A stretch of DNA of 64,000 nucleotides from Pseudomonas sp. PDM15 (GTDB lineage: Bacteria > Pseudomonadota > Gammaproteobacteria > Pseudomonadales > Pseudomonadaceae): positions 1 through 64,000 of the forward strand of contig NZ_JACVAA010000005.1 of assembly GCF_014851565.1 (NCBI RefSeq), in the 5' to 3' direction. Within the stretch, counting starts at the first letter, position 1. Every line of letters begins with the position of its first letter. A model generated the notes under the pieces. The model saw only the letters and a program-made list of their open reading frames with translations, was not told where the DNA came from and made no database searches. Positions 31,539 through 41,452 of the stretch are shown piece after piece. The position numbers were made by a program, and so were the translations under genes.

Positions 31539-31581
31539 AGGGGGAAATGCGTAGGGCCGCGCCCTGAAGCGGTGCGGCGGC

Positions 31582-31782
31582 TCAGTCGAGCTCTTCGATC
31601 CACGCCGCCTGGATGGCTTCCAGCACCTTCTCGCCACCGCGCTGCGGGTCATCGGCGAAATCCGGCAGGGCCAGCACCCAGCGGTGCAGATCGACGAAGT
31701 TGACGTAGCGCGGATCGACATCGGCCTTGCTCTCGGCCAGCTCGATGGCGATATCCAGCACGTCGGTCCATTTCAGACTCAT
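31582..31782 (-). CDS. iscX: Fe-S assembly protein IscX
   Basis: A 66-residue acidic protein ([37 protein letters not shown] family) that binds IscS and frataxin and tunes cluster assembly. The start at 31782 matches the family; the frame extends upstream into fdx without homology. It is the last gene of the isc operon, 14 bases after fdx. Confidence 0.95.
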   Translation of the reverse strand: MSLKWTDVLDIAIELAESKADVDPRYVNFVDLHRWVLALPDFADDPQRGGEKVLEAIQAAWIEELD

Positions 31783-31796
31783 GTCGGCTCCTTGAC

Positions 31797-32138
31797 TCAG
31801 TGCGGCGCTTCGGCAGCGTGGTTGAGCGAGTATTTCGGGATCTCGACGGTCAGGTCTTCGGTGCCAACGACAGCCTGGCAAGCCAGCCGCGATTGCGCCT
31901 CAAGACCCCAGGCCCGATCGAGGAAGTCTTCCTCCAGCTCATCCGCCTCTTCCAGCGATTCGAAGCCCTCGCGAATGATGCAGTGGCAAGTGGTGCAGGC
32001 GCATACGCCGCCGCAGGCACTCTCCATCTCGATGTGATGCTCGTGAGCCAGATCGAGAATGGAAGTACCAGGCTCGGCCTCCACGACCATGCCGTCAGGA
32101 CAGAACTTCTCGTGCGGCAGAAAAATGACCTGTGGCAT
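31797..32138 (-). CDS. fdx: [2Fe-2S] ferredoxin of the ISC system
   Basis: A 113-residue adrenodoxin-type ferredoxin that supplies electrons to cluster assembly. Cluster ligands are C42, C48, C51 and C87, with the usual spacing. Its ATG shares a base with the hscA stop (TGATG at 32138). Confidence 0.96.
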   Translation of the reverse strand: MPQVIFLPHEKFCPDGMVVEAEPGTSILDLAHEHHIEMESACGGVCACTTCHCIIREGFESLEEADELEEDFLDRAWGLEAQSRLACQAVVGTEDLTVEIPKYSLNHAAEAPH

Positions 32139-34006
32139 CAGTTATCCTCGATTTCATTCAGATTGCGCCCCGCCAGGGCGGCTTTCACCGTCGAGTCCAT
32201 TCGCCGAGCGGCAAAGGCGTCGGTAATCTGCGACAAACGCTTGGTCTGCTGCTCGATGGCATGCGCATCGTCGCCAGCCGCCAAAGCACGCAGCTCTTCC
32301 ATGGCCGCCAGAATGGCGATTCGCTCGCCTTCGTCGAGCAGGCGCCGGCCATCAACCTCCAGCGCCGACTGCACGGCCTCGAGCAGGCGTTCGGCCTCAA
32401 CCTGCTGCTCGCGCAGAGCACGAGCCGCCTTGTCGCCACCGGCATTGCTGAAGGAGTCCTGCAGCATGCGCGCGATTTCGCCATCGGTCAGACCGTAGGA
32501 CGGCTTCACCTGGATGCTCGCTTCCACACCAGAACCCAATTCGCGCGCGGCGACACTGAGCAGGCCATCGGCATCGACCTGGAAGGTCACGCGAATCTTT
32601 GCCGCCCCGGCAACCATTGGCGGAATGCCACGCAGTTCGAAGCGCGCCAGGGAACGGCAGTCCTTGACCAGCTCGCGCTCGCCCTGCAGCACCTGGATGG
32701 CCATGGCGCTCTGGCCATCCTTGTAGGTGGTGAAGTCCTGGGCACGCGCCACCGGGATAGTGGTGTTGCGCGGAATGACCTTCTCCATCAGCCCGCCCAT
32801 GGTTTCCAGCCCCAGGGACAGCGGAATCACGTCGAGCAGCAACAGCTCCTCGCCATTGCCACGCTGATTGCCAGCCAATGTGTCGGCCTGGATGGCGGCG
32901 CCAATGGCCACCACCTGATCCGGGTCGATATCGGTCAGCGGCTGACGACCGAACAGCTCGCCCACCGCCTCGCGCACACGCGGCACTCGAGTGGAGCCAC
33001 CAACCATGACCACCGCCTCGACCTCCTCGATCTCGATGTTCGCGTCGCGCACCGCGCGACGGCAGGCCTTGAGACTGCGGGCGATCATCGGCTCGATCAA
33101 CGCCTGGAACTGCGCCCGGCTCAGCTCGCCAGACCAGCCATCGTGAGCCACCGACACGCTATCAGCCTCGGTAAGCGCCTCTTTCGCCGCACAGGCAGCC
33201 TGCAGCAGACGGCGCTGGGCCGCCGGATCGAGATCATGAGACAGACCGGCCTGCTCGATGATCCAGCCAGCGACGGCATGGTCGAAGTCATCGCCGCCCA
33301 GGGCGCTGTCGCCGCCGGTCGCCAGCACCTCGAACACGCCGCGAGTCAGGCGCAGCACGGAAATATCAAAGGTACCGCCACCGAGGTCGTAGATCGCCAC
33401 CACCCCCTCGGCACCCTTGTCCAGACCATAGGCAACGGCAGCTGCCGTCGGTTCGTTTAGCAGGCGCAGCACGTTGAGATTGGCCAGGCGCGCGGCATCC
33501 TTGGTGGCCTGACGCTGGGCATCGTCGAAATAGGCCGGCACGGTGATCACCGCACCGACCAACTCGCCACCCAGCGTCGCCTCCGCACGCTCGCGCAGGG
33601 CACGGAGAATCTCCGCCGACACTTCCACCGGACTCTTGGCACCTTGCACCGTCTCGATGAACGGCATGTGCGACTCGCCCTCGGCGAAGCGATAGGGCAG
33701 CTGATCGCCGAGCTGTTTGACGTCTGCCACACCGCGCCCCATCAGGCGTTTGACCGACAGCACGGTGTTCAGCGGGTCCAATGCGGCAGCGGCCTTGGCG
33801 GAGGCGCCCACCTCGACGCGATCGACGTGATAGCGCACGGCGGACGGCAGGATCACTCGCCCTTCGGCATCGGCCAGCGGCTCGGAAAGACCGCTGCGTA
33901 CGGCGGCGACCAACGAATTGGTAGTGCCCAGGTCGATGCCCACCGCCAGACGGCGCTGGTGGGGTTGCGGGCTCTGCCCGGGCTCGGCGATCTGCAGTAG
34001 GGCCAT
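32138..34006 (-). CDS. hscA: Hsp70-type chaperone HscA
   Basis: The 622-residue specialised Hsp70 drives cluster release from IscU with HscB as J-protein. The ATPase domain opens with [31 protein letters not shown] and [16 protein letters not shown] follow. The substrate-binding domain starts near residue 390. It is part of the isc operon, 42 bases downstream of hscB. Confidence 0.97.
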   Translation of the reverse strand: MALLQIAEPGQSPQPHQRRLAVGIDLGTTNSLVAAVRSGLSEPLADAEGRVILPSAVRYHVDRVEVGASAKAAAALDPLNTVLSVKRLMGRGVADVKQLGDQLPYRFAEGESHMPFIETVQGAKSPVEVSAEILRALRERAEATLGGELVGAVITVPAYFDDAQRQATKDAARLANLNVLRLLNEPTAAAVAYGLDKGAEGVVAIYDLGGGTFDISVLRLTRGVFEVLATGGDSALGGDDFDHAVAGWIIEQAGLSHDLDPAAQRRLLQAACAAKEALTEADSVSVAHDGWSGELSRAQFQALIEPMIARSLKACRRAVRDANIEIEEVEAVVMVGGSTRVPRVREAVGELFGRQPLTDIDPDQVVAIGAAIQADTLAGNQRGNGEELLLLDVIPLSLGLETMGGLMEKVIPRNTTIPVARAQDFTTYKDGQSAMAIQVLQGERELVKDCRSLARFELRGIPPMVAGAAKIRVTFQVDADGLLSVAARELGSGVEASIQVKPSYGLTDGEIARMLQDSFSNAGGDKAARALREQQVEAERLLEAVQSALEVDGRRLLDEGERIAILAAMEELRALAAGDDAHAIEQQTKRLSQITDAFAARRMDSTVKAALAGRNLNEIEDN

Positions 34007-34048
34007 GGTGCTCTAGATGTCAGGCGCGCAGCGCAAGGCTGCGCCGGG

Positions 34049-34570
34049 TTAGTCGTCGAGGCGCTCTTCCAGATCGCGCACTTCGTGGGCCAGCTTGTCG
34101 AGAAACTGCATGCGACGGACCAGGCGCTCAGCCTCTTCGCGTCGCGCGGCATCGTTCCAGCAGGCGGAGAAATCTTCGTCCAGCTCGTCCTGAGCCGCTT
34201 TCAAGCGGCTCTTGAATGCCGCCACACCGACTAGGTCGGCGCTGTCCTGCAGGTCTTCCAGCTCCTCGCGCCAACGCATCTGCTGGAGCAGGAACTCGGG
34301 ATCCTGCACCGTCACTTCCAGCGGCAGCACGCGACCACCCAGCGCCAGCAGGTAGAGCGCGCGACGCGGCCCGCTCTTCAGGGTCTGGTAGGCCTCGTTG
34401 AGGCTGGCCGACCGCTCCAGCGCCAGGCGCTGCTCGCGCTCGCCAGCATCGGCGAAGCGATCCGGATGCACGGCCTTGGCCAGCTCGCGATAGCGCGCGG
34501 ACAGCTGCGCCTGATCCACACGGAACGTGGGCTGCAGCTCGAACAGGGCGAAATGACAGGGACTACCCAC
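34049..34570 (-). CDS. hscB: J-domain co-chaperone HscB
   Basis: The 173-residue co-chaperone brings IscU to HscA and stimulates its ATPase. The N-terminal J domain contains the HPD motif (AVHPDRF), and the C-terminal three-helix bundle binds IscU. I place the start at the GTG at 34570 (GTG GGT AGT, giving [10 protein letters not shown]) because GAGG lies 7 bases upstream and it yields the usual family length; the next ATG upstream lies inside iscA. Confidence 0.93.
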   Translation of the reverse strand: MGSPCHFALFELQPTFRVDQAQLSARYRELAKAVHPDRFADAGEREQRLALERSASLNEAYQTLKSGPRRALYLLALGGRVLPLEVTVQDPEFLLQQMRWREELEDLQDSADLVGVAAFKSRLKAAQDELDEDFSACWNDAARREEAERLVRRMQFLDKLAHEVRDLEERLDD

Positions 34571-34578
34571 AACCAGCC

Positions 34579-34902
34579 TCAGACGTTGAAGCTCTCGCCG
34601 CAGCCGCATTCGCCGCGCACGTTGGGGTTGTTGAACTTGAAGCCCTCGTTGAGGCCTTCGCGGACGAAGTCCAGTTCGGTGCCATCCAGGTAGGTCAGGC
34701 TCTTCGGATCGATGATCACCTTGACCCCGAAGCTTTCGAACACCTGATCCTCGCCTGCCACCTCATCGACGAACTCCAGCACGTAGGCCAGGCCCGAACA
34801 ACCGGTGGTACGTACGCCGAGGCGAATGCCCTCGCCCTTGCCACGCCCGTCGATCGAGCGCTGCACATGGCGAGCGGCGGCTTCAGTCATGGTAATGGCC
34901 AT
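34579..34902 (-). CDS. iscA: A-type Fe-S carrier IscA
   Basis: A 107-residue carrier that delivers iron or clusters to apo-proteins, especially [4Fe-4S] targets. The three invariant cysteines are C35 (TTGCSGLAY), C99 and C101 (ECGCGESF). Start [12 protein letters not shown] at 34902. It lies 16 bases after iscU. Confidence 0.97.
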   Translation of the reverse strand: MAITMTEAAARHVQRSIDGRGKGEGIRLGVRTTGCSGLAYVLEFVDEVAGEDQVFESFGVKVIIDPKSLTYLDGTELDFVREGLNEGFKFNNPNVRGECGCGESFNV

Positions 34903-34918
34903 TAGCGACTCCCCGGGA

Positions 34919-35305
34919 TCAGAGCAGACCTTTCTTCTGCTTGTAGTCGTGCACGGCGGCCTTGATGGCATCTTCGGCGAGCACGGAGCAGTGGATCTTC
35001 ACCGGCGGCAGGGCCAGTTCTTCGGCCAGTTGGGTGTTCTTGATCGACTCGGCTTCGTCCAGAGTCTTGCCCTTCATCCACTCGGTGGCGAGGGAGCTGG
35101 AGGCGATGGCCGAACCGCAGCCGTAGGTCTTGAATTTGGCGTCTTCGATCACACCCTGCTCGTTGACCTTGATCTGCAGACGCATCACGTCGCCGCACGC
35201 CGGAGCGCCGACCATGCCGGTACCGACATTCGGGTCCTCGGCATCCATCTTGCCGACGTTGCGCGGGTTTTCGTAATGGTCGATGACCTTTTCACTGTAT
35301 GCCAT
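34919..35305 (-). CDS. iscU: Fe-S scaffold protein IscU
   Basis: The 128-residue scaffold on which IscS and iron build [2Fe-2S] clusters. Ligands C37, D39, C63, H105 and C106 are all present, and so is the HscA-recognition LPPVK at residues 99-103. It lies 48 bases downstream of iscS. Confidence 0.98.
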   Translation of the reverse strand: MAYSEKVIDHYENPRNVGKMDAEDPNVGTGMVGAPACGDVMRLQIKVNEQGVIEDAKFKTYGCGSAIASSSLATEWMKGKTLDEAESIKNTQLAEELALPPVKIHCSVLAEDAIKAAVHDYKQKKGLL

Positions 35306-35353
35306 GTTGCAAATCCTCTCTCATCAGGTGCCGCTCTACAGGCGACTCGAAAA

Positions 35354-36568
35354 TCAGTGTGCCTGCCATTCGACCTTGGAGATGTCGACACCTTCTTTGA
35401 ACATGTCCCACAGCGGCGACAGCTCACGCAGCTTGTTCACCGCACCAGCCACTTTGCTGGCCGCGTAATCGACTTCTTCCTCGGTGGTGAAGCGACCGAA
35501 GGTGAAGCGGATCGAGCTGTGCGCCAGCTCGTCGTTGCGACCCAGGGCGCGCAGCACGTAGGACGGCTCCAGCGAGGCGGAGGTACAGGCGGAACCGGAA
35601 GAAACCGCCAGGTCCTTGAGCGCCATGATCAGCGACTCGCCTTCGACGTAGTTGAAGCTGAGGTTCAGGTTGTGCGGCACGCGCTGGGTCAGGCTGCCGT
35701 TGACGTACAGCTCCTCCATGCCCTCGAGCTGCTTGTAGAAGCGATCACGCAGCGCCAGCACGCGCTGGTTTTCCTGCGCCATCTCTTCCTTGGCGATGCG
35801 GAAGGCCTCGCCCATGCCGACGCACTGGTGCGTGGCCAGGGTGCCGGAACGCATGCCGCGCTCGTGGCCGCCACCGTGGGTCTGAGCCTCCAGGCGCACG
35901 CGCGGCTTGCGGCGCACGTACAGGGCGCCGACGCCTTTGGGGCCGTAGGTCTTGTGGGCGGAGAAGGACATCAGGTCGACCTTCAGCTTCTCCAGGTCGA
36001 TCTCGACCTTGCCGGTGGACTGGGCCGCATCGACGTGGAACAGCACACCGCGGGAGCGGGTCAGCTCACCGATGGCGGCGATGTCGTTGATGGTGCCGAT
36101 CTCGTTGTTGACGTGCATGATCGACACCAGAATGGTGTCCTCGCGCAACGCCGCCTCGACCATAGCTGGAGTCACCAAGCCATCTTCGCCGGGCTCGAGA
36201 TAGGTCACTTCGAAGCCTTCGCGCTCCAGCTGGCGCGCGGTGTCCAGCACCGCCTTGTGCTCGATCTTCGAGGTAATGATGTGCTTGCCCTTGGTGCTGT
36301 AGAAGTGCGCGACACCCTTGATGGCCAGGTTGTCGGACTCGGTAGCGCCGGAGGTCCAGACGATCTCGCGCGGGTCGGCGTTGACCAGCTCGGCGACCTG
36401 GCGGCGGGCGTTCTCGACCGCTTCCTCGGCCTTCCAGCCGAAGACGTGGGAGCGCGATGCCGGGTTGCCAAAATTGCCATCCACCAGCAGGCACTCGCTC
36501 ATCTTCTGCGCCACGCGCGGATCGACCGGAGTGGTGGCGGAGTAATCGAGGTAAATCGGCAATCTCAT
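35354..36568 (-). CDS. iscS: Cysteine desulfurase IscS
   Basis: A 404-residue PLP enzyme that takes sulfur from cysteine for clusters, tRNA thiolation and cofactors. PLP Lys206 is in [12 protein letters not shown], and the persulfide-bearing Cys328 lies on the mobile loop SSGSACTS. Numbering equals that of the E. coli enzyme, so the start [14 protein letters not shown] is secure. Confidence 0.98.
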   Translation of the reverse strand: MRLPIYLDYSATTPVDPRVAQKMSECLLVDGNFGNPASRSHVFGWKAEEAVENARRQVAELVNADPREIVWTSGATESDNLAIKGVAHFYSTKGKHIITSKIEHKAVLDTARQLEREGFEVTYLEPGEDGLVTPAMVEAALREDTILVSIMHVNNEIGTINDIAAIGELTRSRGVLFHVDAAQSTGKVEIDLEKLKVDLMSFSAHKTYGPKGVGALYVRRKPRVRLEAQTHGGGHERGMRSGTLATHQCVGMGEAFRIAKEEMAQENQRVLALRDRFYKQLEGMEELYVNGSLTQRVPHNLNLSFNYVEGESLIMALKDLAVSSGSACTSASLEPSYVLRALGRNDELAHSSIRFTFGRFTTEEEVDYAASKVAGAVNKLRELSPLWDMFKEGVDISKVEWQAH

Positions 36569-36599
36569 CAGGTATCTCCTATTCAGGCAGGCGCCCTGC

Positions 36600-37091
36600 T
36601 CACTCGATGGCGGACGCTTCGATCTTGTCCAGCTGCGGCGTCCTGCCGTTACAACGACGCTGATCCTGACGCTGAGCGACTTCCTGCACTTCGCGCCGGG
36701 TCACCAGATCAGCCAGGCTGATGCCGCTGAGAAATTCGTGAATCTGCTGACTGAGGTCGCACCACAGATGGTGGGTCAGACAGGTGTCGCCGGAGTGGCA
36801 ATCGCCCATGCCCTGGCAACGGGTAGCGTCGACCGATTCGTTCACCGCATCGATCACCTGCGCCACCTGGATCACCCGCATGTCGCGCGACAGCTGATAG
36901 CCTCCGCCCGGACCACGCACGCTGCTAACCAGGTTGCCACGGCGCAACTTGGCGAACAGCTGCTCCAGATAGGACAGGGAGATGCCCTGCCGCTCGGAGA
37001 TGTCCGCCAATGACACAGGCCCGCTCTGGGCATGCAGCGCCAGATCGAGCATGGCTGTGACGGCGTAGCGGCCTTTGGTGGTCAGACGCAT
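36600..37091 (-). CDS. iscR: Fe-S sensing regulator IscR
   Basis: A 163-residue Rrf2-family regulator. The winged-helix N-terminus ([18 protein letters not shown]) is followed by the [2Fe-2S] ligands C92, C98, C104 and H107. With the cluster bound it represses its own operon at type 1 sites; as apo-protein it binds type 2 sites. It is the first gene of the isc operon, with two type 1-like sites directly upstream. Confidence 0.97.
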   Translation of the reverse strand: MRLTTKGRYAVTAMLDLALHAQSGPVSLADISERQGISLSYLEQLFAKLRRGNLVSSVRGPGGGYQLSRDMRVIQVAQVIDAVNESVDATRCQGMGDCHSGDTCLTHHLWCDLSQQIHEFLSGISLADLVTRREVQEVAQRQDQRRCNGRTPQLDKIEASAIE

Positions 37092-37125
37092 GGTTATCGC
37101 ACCACGGGTAAACTGAGTTGCCGCA

Positions 37126-37155
37126 AGTATCCTCTTTTCCGACTATTTAGGTCAA
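37126..37155 (-). promoter_or_regulatory. isc operon promoter
   Basis: On the minus strand TTGACC (37155-37150), an 18-base spacer, then GATACT (37131-37126). The ATG of iscR follows 34 bases later. The -35 lies inside the first IscR-type site. Confidence 0.65.
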
Positions 37156-37160
37156 CTATA
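37136..37160 (-). promoter_or_regulatory. IscR type 1-like site, proximal
   Basis: Minus strand ATAGTTGACCTAAATAGTCGG and following bases match the type 1 pattern (ATA..YGAC...AGTCGG) and cover the -35 box, as expected for autorepression by holo-IscR. Confidence 0.65.
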
Positions 37161-37184
37161 AGACCGATTAAAACAGTCGGGTAT
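37158..37184 (-). promoter_or_regulatory. IscR type 1-like site, distal
   Basis: Minus strand ATACCCGACTGTTTTAATCG and following GTCTTAT is a second match to the type 1 pattern, abutting the proximal site. Confidence 0.6.
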
Positions 37185-37225
37185 AGCGGCAATCCGGGGC
37201 GCGAATGATAGCAGACTATGCGTCC

Positions 37226-38005
37226 TCAGGCAGCCGGCTTGTCGCCCTGCTCCTTGCATACGTCGGCGAAGTCCTCGTCGCGCAGCGCAGGCAGCTCCTT
37301 GGCACAATAATCACTGCCCAGGGCCTTCAGCGCGCCGCACATACCCTCTAGACGCGAGTCGACCGCCTGCAGGTGATCGAGCAACTGACCAATCGCCCGC
37401 GCCACCGGGTCCGGCATGTCCTGGCCGACACCATAGGCATCGAAACCGAGTTTCTCGGCCATGGCCTGACGCTTAGCCTCCTGCTCGTCATCGACCTTGG
37501 CGATGATCCGCCCTGGAATGCCGACCGCCGTGGCTCCAGCCGGCACGGCCTTGGTCACCACGGCATTGGAGCCGATCTTGGCACCCGCCCCGACCGTGAA
37601 CGGGCCCAGCACCTTGGCACCGGCGCCAACTACCACACCATCTTCCAGCGTGGGATGGCGCTTACCCTTGTTCCAGCTGGTGCCACCCAGGGTCACCCCC
37701 TGATAGAGGGTGACGTCGTTGCCTATCTCGGCCGTCTCGCCGATGACGATGCCCATGCCGTGATCGATGAAGAAGCGCCGCCCGATCTTCGCCCCCGGAT
37801 GAATCTCAATGCCGGTCATCCAGCGCCCGAAGTTCGATACCAGGCGCGCCAGCCATTTCCAGCCCGCGCCCCACAATGCATGCGCCACACGGTGCAACCA
37901 CACCGCGTGAAGCCCCGGATAGCAGGTCACCACCTCGAAAGCGTTGCGCGCCGCCGGATCACGATGAAAAACACTCTGGATATCTTCGCGCACACGCTCA
38001 AACAT
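37226..38005 (-). CDS. cysE: Serine O-acetyltransferase
   Basis: The 259-residue enzyme acetylates serine with acetyl-CoA, the first step of cysteine synthesis, which feeds IscS. The N-terminal alpha-helical domain is short and is followed by the left-handed beta-helix of hexapeptide repeats ([28 protein letters not shown]). The ATG at 38005 overlaps the trmJ end by 8 bases. The tail past residue 190 is longer and less conserved than in small SATs. Confidence 0.94.
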   Translation of the reverse strand: MFERVREDIQSVFHRDPAARNAFEVVTCYPGLHAVWLHRVAHALWGAGWKWLARLVSNFGRWMTGIEIHPGAKIGRRFFIDHGMGIVIGETAEIGNDVTLYQGVTLGGTSWNKGKRHPTLEDGVVVGAGAKVLGPFTVGAGAKIGSNAVVTKAVPAGATAVGIPGRIIAKVDDEQEAKRQAMAEKLGFDAYGVGQDMPDPVARAIGQLLDHLQAVDSRLEGMCGALKALGSDYCAKELPALRDEDFADVCKEQGDKPAA

Positions 38006-38777
38006 CGTCTTTTCTCCGCTTGTGGGACTCGCCACGCACCGCCTTCTGGGTTTCCGTGAGGACGCCGCGCAGGATATTCATTTCCAGCTTGCTGATGCCC
38101 GAGCGCCCATATAGGCGGCGCAGGCGTGACATCAGGTGACGCGGATTGGCCGGATCAAGGAAGCCGATCTCCACCAGCGTACTCTCCAGATGACCGTAGA
38201 ACAGCTCCAACTCATCCGTGGTCACCGGCTGGGTATTGAGCATCGCCGTGGTTTCCAGCTTGTTCATCTTGGTCGGCTGCCCCTCGGCCGCAAGCCAGGC
38301 CATGCGCACCTCGTAGGCCAGCACTTGCACGGCCGCCGCCAGGTTCAGCGAGCTGAACTCAGGATTGGACGGGATATGCACGTGGAACTGGCAGCGCTGC
38401 AGTTCGTCATTGGTCAGGCCGGCGTACTCGCGACCGAACACCAGCGCCACCTCGCCACCCAGCTCTACCTGCTGCAGCGCAGTAGTCGCGCACTCGCGCG
38501 GATCCAGCAGCGGCCAAGGAATGCGTCGATCACGCGCACTGGTACCTAGCGCCACACTGCAGCCGGCCAGCGCCTCCTCCAAGGTGGCCACGACGACGGC
38601 GTTATCGAGGATATCGTTGGCGCCAGAGGCCCGCGCAACCGCCTCGCTGCTGGGAAAGTCTTCAGGATCGACTAATACCAGACGCGACAGGCCCATGTTC
38701 TTCATGGCCCGCGCGGCACCGCCGATATTGCCGGGATGGCTGGTATTGACCAGCACTACGCGAATGTTCTGCAGCAA
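37998..38777 (-). CDS. trmJ: tRNA (cytidine/uridine-2'-O-)-methyltransferase TrmJ
   Basis: A 259-residue SPOUT-family enzyme that methylates the ribose at position 32 of tRNAs. The knotted fold contains [39 protein letters not shown] and the SAM-site [21 protein letters not shown] place the start at a TTG (38777) because GGAG lies 6 bases before it and it gives [11 protein letters not shown], aligned with the usual MLxxIRVVLV start. An ATG at 38810 with a poor ribosome site would add 11 residues. Confidence 0.9.
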   Translation of the reverse strand: MLQNIRVVLVNTSHPGNIGGAARAMKNMGLSRLVLVDPEDFPSSEAVARASGANDILDNAVVVATLEEALAGCSVALGTSARDRRIPWPLLDPRECATTALQQVELGGEVALVFGREYAGLTNDELQRCQFHVHIPSNPEFSSLNLAAAVQVLAYEVRMAWLAAEGQPTKMNKLETTAMLNTQPVTTDELELFYGHLESTLVEIGFLDPANPRHLMSRLRRLYGRSGISKLEMNILRGVLTETQKAVRGESHKRRKDDV

Positions 38778-38926
38778 CGCCAGCTCCGCCCAAGAATGCG
38801 AAAGGGCCATGAATGTTACAGAAGGCCCCAGCCCAGCGCCATGCACAACGACGAGCCGGCTGCACAGAAAAAGCTAGTCTGCTAGAATGGCCGGCTTTCT
38901 TCTTTAACGATCCAGGTGAACCTTCC

Positions 38927-39742
38927 ATGCAGCCCATGCTGAATATCGCGCTGCGCGCTGCGCGCAGTGCCGGCGAACTGATCATCCGCTCCGTCGAACG
39001 CCTGGATGTCATCTCGGTCAACGAGAAAGATGCCAACGACTACGTCAGCGAAGTCGATCGCGCGGCCGAGCAGACCATCATCCAGGCGCTGCAGAAGGCC
39101 TACCCGACCCATGGCTTCCTCGGCGAGGAAGGCGGCAGCATCGCCGGCACCGGCGATGGCGCCGACTACCAGTGGATCATCGACCCGCTGGATGGCACTA
39201 CTAACTTCCTACGCGGTGTACCGCACTTCGCCGTCAGCATCGCCTGCAAATACCGCGGCCGCCTGGAGCATGCCGTGGTGCTCGACCCGGTGCGCCAGGA
39301 AGAATTCACCGCCAGCCGCGGCCGCGGCGCTGCCGTCAACGGTCGCCGCATCCGCGTCAGTAATCGCAAGAGCCTGGACGGCGCCCTGCTCGGCACCGGC
39401 TTTCCGTTCCGCGCCGAGCAGGTCGACAACCTGGACAACTACCTGGGCATGTTCCGCAGCCTGGTCGGCCAGACCGCCGGCATCCGCCGCGCCGGTGCCG
39501 CCAGCCTTGACCTGGCCTACGTCGCCGCCGGCCGCTACGACGCCTTCTGGGAGTTCGGCCTGTCCGAATGGGACATGGCCGCAGGCGCCCTGCTGATCCA
39601 GGAAGCAGGCGGCCTGGTCAGCGACTTCAGCGGCGGCCACGACTTCCTCGAGAAGGGCCAGGTGGTTGCCGGCAACACCAAGTGCTTCAAGGCCGTGCTG
39701 ACCGCCATTCAGCCGCACCTGGCACCGTCGATGAAGCGCTGA
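38927..39742 (+). CDS. suhB: Inositol-1-monophosphatase SuhB
   Basis: A 271-residue Mg-dependent phosphatase; SuhB also takes part in rRNA antitermination complexes and, in Pseudomonas, in virulence regulation. Metal-site motifs are present: FLGEEGGS, WIIDPLDGTTNF and SEWDMAAGALLI. The ATG at 38927 gives the standard MQPMLNIALRAAR start; the upstream extension is rejected. A candidate -10 (TAGAAT) lies 39 bases upstream. It is divergent from trmJ. Confidence 0.96.
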   Translation: MQPMLNIALRAARSAGELIIRSVERLDVISVNEKDANDYVSEVDRAAEQTIIQALQKAYPTHGFLGEEGGSIAGTGDGADYQWIIDPLDGTTNFLRGVPHFAVSIACKYRGRLEHAVVLDPVRQEEFTASRGRGAAVNGRRIRVSNRKSLDGALLGTGFPFRAEQVDNLDNYLGMFRSLVGQTAGIRRAGAASLDLAYVAAGRYDAFWEFGLSEWDMAAGALLIQEAGGLVSDFSGGHDFLEKGQVVAGNTKCFKAVLTAIQPHLAPSMKR

Positions 39743-39760
39743 TCGCCAGCCAATGAAAAA

Positions 39761-39782
39761 GCCGCCCTAGGGCGGCTTTTTT
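39761..39782. terminator. suhB terminator
   Basis: GCCGCCC, loop TA, GGGCGGC, with AAAAA before and TTTTTT after. It works on both strands and separates the convergent suhB and glycine-zipper genes. Confidence 0.9.
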
Positions 39783-39796
39783 GTTTCAGGTCGCGC

Positions 39797-40345
39797 TTAC
39801 TGGGCGACCTGCGATTGCTGCACCAGCACCAGCTGGCCATCCTTGTTGACCGGAATCTGGCTGCCCGGATCGCGGCCCATGCGCACCTGACCGACCTTGC
39901 CATCCAGCTGGTATTTCACGTCATAGCCCACCAGCTTCTCGCTGGTGTCGGTCACGGTGTTACAGCGGGTCTCGGTGGTGGTGTAGGTGTCACGTTCCTG
40001 CATGCCCTCCTGCACCTTGTTACCGGCATAGCCACCACCGACGGCGCCGGCCACGGTGGCAATCTTCTTGCCGTTGCCGCCGCCCACCTGGTTGCCAAGC
40101 AAACCACCCACCACCGCACCGATGGCGGTACCGGCGATCTGGTGCTGGTCCTTGACCGGCGCCTGACGGGTCACAGCCACGTCCTTGCAGACCTCGCGAG
40201 GAGTCTTGACGGTCTCCTTGATCGGCTGCACGGCCAGCACCTCGGCATACTGAGGACCGCCCACCAGGCTATAGGTGGCCACAGCACCGCCAGCGGTGAC
40301 ACCCACCGCGCCCAGCACTGCACCTACGATCATCGACTTGTTCAT
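39797..40345 (-). CDS. Glycine-zipper 2TM domain envelope protein
   Basis: A 182-residue exported protein. An N-terminal hydrophobic segment (residues 5-27, VGAVLGAVGVTAGGAVATYSL) is followed by a central glycine zipper (AIGAVVGGLLGNQVGGGNG ... AVGGGYAGNK) of the SlyB/Rick-17 kDa type, and a C-terminal region with one Cys. There is no lipobox Cys, so it is probably a membrane-anchored or periplasmic protein rather than a lipoprotein. Function unknown; such proteins affect outer-membrane integrity. Confidence 0.85.
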   Translation of the reverse strand: MNKSMIVGAVLGAVGVTAGGAVATYSLVGGPQYAEVLAVQPIKETVKTPREVCKDVAVTRQAPVKDQHQIAGTAIGAVVGGLLGNQVGGGNGKKIATVAGAVGGGYAGNKVQEGMQERDTYTTTETRCNTVTDTSEKLVGYDVKYQLDGKVGQVRMGRDPGSQIPVNKDGQLVLVQQSQVAQ

Positions 40346-40481
40346 GGGGTCCTCCAGAGACTTCGGTTACCAGGCATTTTACGCCCTATTCCCTGCCTTG
40401 GATCAGGCCGGGCCGGGCGAGTTCCCGCTTCGCTAGCCAGCGCAACGAGAACTGCGACGAAACGCACGCCCATAAAACACG

Positions 40482-40504
40482 AAGCCCGGCACTGGGCCGG
40501 GCTT
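40482..40504 (-). terminator. secF terminator
   Basis: AAGCCCGGC, a 5-base loop and the complement, 21 bases after the secF stop, then CGTGTTTTATG on the minus strand. The T run is imperfect. Confidence 0.7.
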
Positions 40505-40524
40505 CGGGCAATCGGCGAAGCGAC

Positions 40525-41439
40525 TCAGGGACGCTCGTCCACCTCTTCAGCAACCGCCGGCGGAATAAGATCCTCCGTGGTCAGGTTCAGCCAGATCAGC
40601 ACCACGTTGGCGATATAGATCGAGGAGTAGGTGCCGGCAAGCACACCAACGAACAGGGCGATGGAGAAGCCCCACAGGTTGTCGCCGGCGAATACCAGCA
40701 GCGCGACGATCGCCAGCAGGGTGGAGATCGAGGTCGCCATGGTGCGCAGCAGGGTCTGGGTGGTCGAGATGTTGATGTTCTCGATCAGGCTGGCCTTGCG
40801 CAGCACGCGGAAGTTCTCGCGCACCCGGTCGAACACCACGATGGTGTCGTTCAGCGAGTAACCGATGATCGCCAGGACCGCCGCCAGCACCGTCAGGTCG
40901 AAAGTGATCTGGAAGAACGACAGGATGCCCATGGTCACGACCACGTCGTGCACCAGCGAGGCGATGGCACCCACGGCGAACTTCCACTGGAAGCGGAAAG
41001 CCACGTAGATCAGGATGCCGCCGAGAGCCAGCAGCATGCCCAGGCCACCCTGGTCACGCAGCTCCTCGCCCACGGCCGGACCGACGTACTCGACCTTCTT
41101 CACCTGCAGCGAATTGTCGCCACTGGCCGCCTGCAGCACGGAGGCCACCTTGTTGCCGAGCTGCGGGTCATCGCCCTGCAGGCGCACCAACACATCGGTG
41201 GTGGCGCCGAAGTTCTGCACCACGGCATCGGCATAACCTGCGGCCGCCAGTTGCTCACGCACCTGACTGAGGTCTGCCGGCTTGTCGTAGCTCAGCTCGA
41301 TCTGGCTGCCGCCGGTAAAGTCGAGACCGAAGTTGAGCCCCTTGAAGAACCAGCTACCAAGGGCGATGAGGGTCAGGAGCATGGTCAGGGCGAACGCGAA
41401 ATTGCGCACACCCATGAAGTTGATAGTTCCGAGTTTCAT
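40525..41439 (-). CDS. secF: Protein translocase subunit SecF
   Basis: A 304-residue inner-membrane protein with six membrane segments, which with SecD uses the proton gradient to complete protein export. The N-terminal GLDFTGGSQIEL, a periplasmic P1 head, and the RND-like C-terminal bundle (GYSLNDTIVVFDRVREN) are present. It lies 13 bases after secD. Confidence 0.97.
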   Translation of the reverse strand: MKLGTINFMGVRNFAFALTMLLTLIALGSWFFKGLNFGLDFTGGSQIELSYDKPADLSQVREQLAAAGYADAVVQNFGATTDVLVRLQGDDPQLGNKVASVLQAASGDNSLQVKKVEYVGPAVGEELRDQGGLGMLLALGGILIYVAFRFQWKFAVGAIASLVHDVVVTMGILSFFQITFDLTVLAAVLAIIGYSLNDTIVVFDRVRENFRVLRKASLIENINISTTQTLLRTMATSISTLLAIVALLVFAGDNLWGFSIALFVGVLAGTYSSIYIANVVLIWLNLTTEDLIPPAVAEEVDERP

Positions 41440-41452
41440 GACTGACTGCCCC

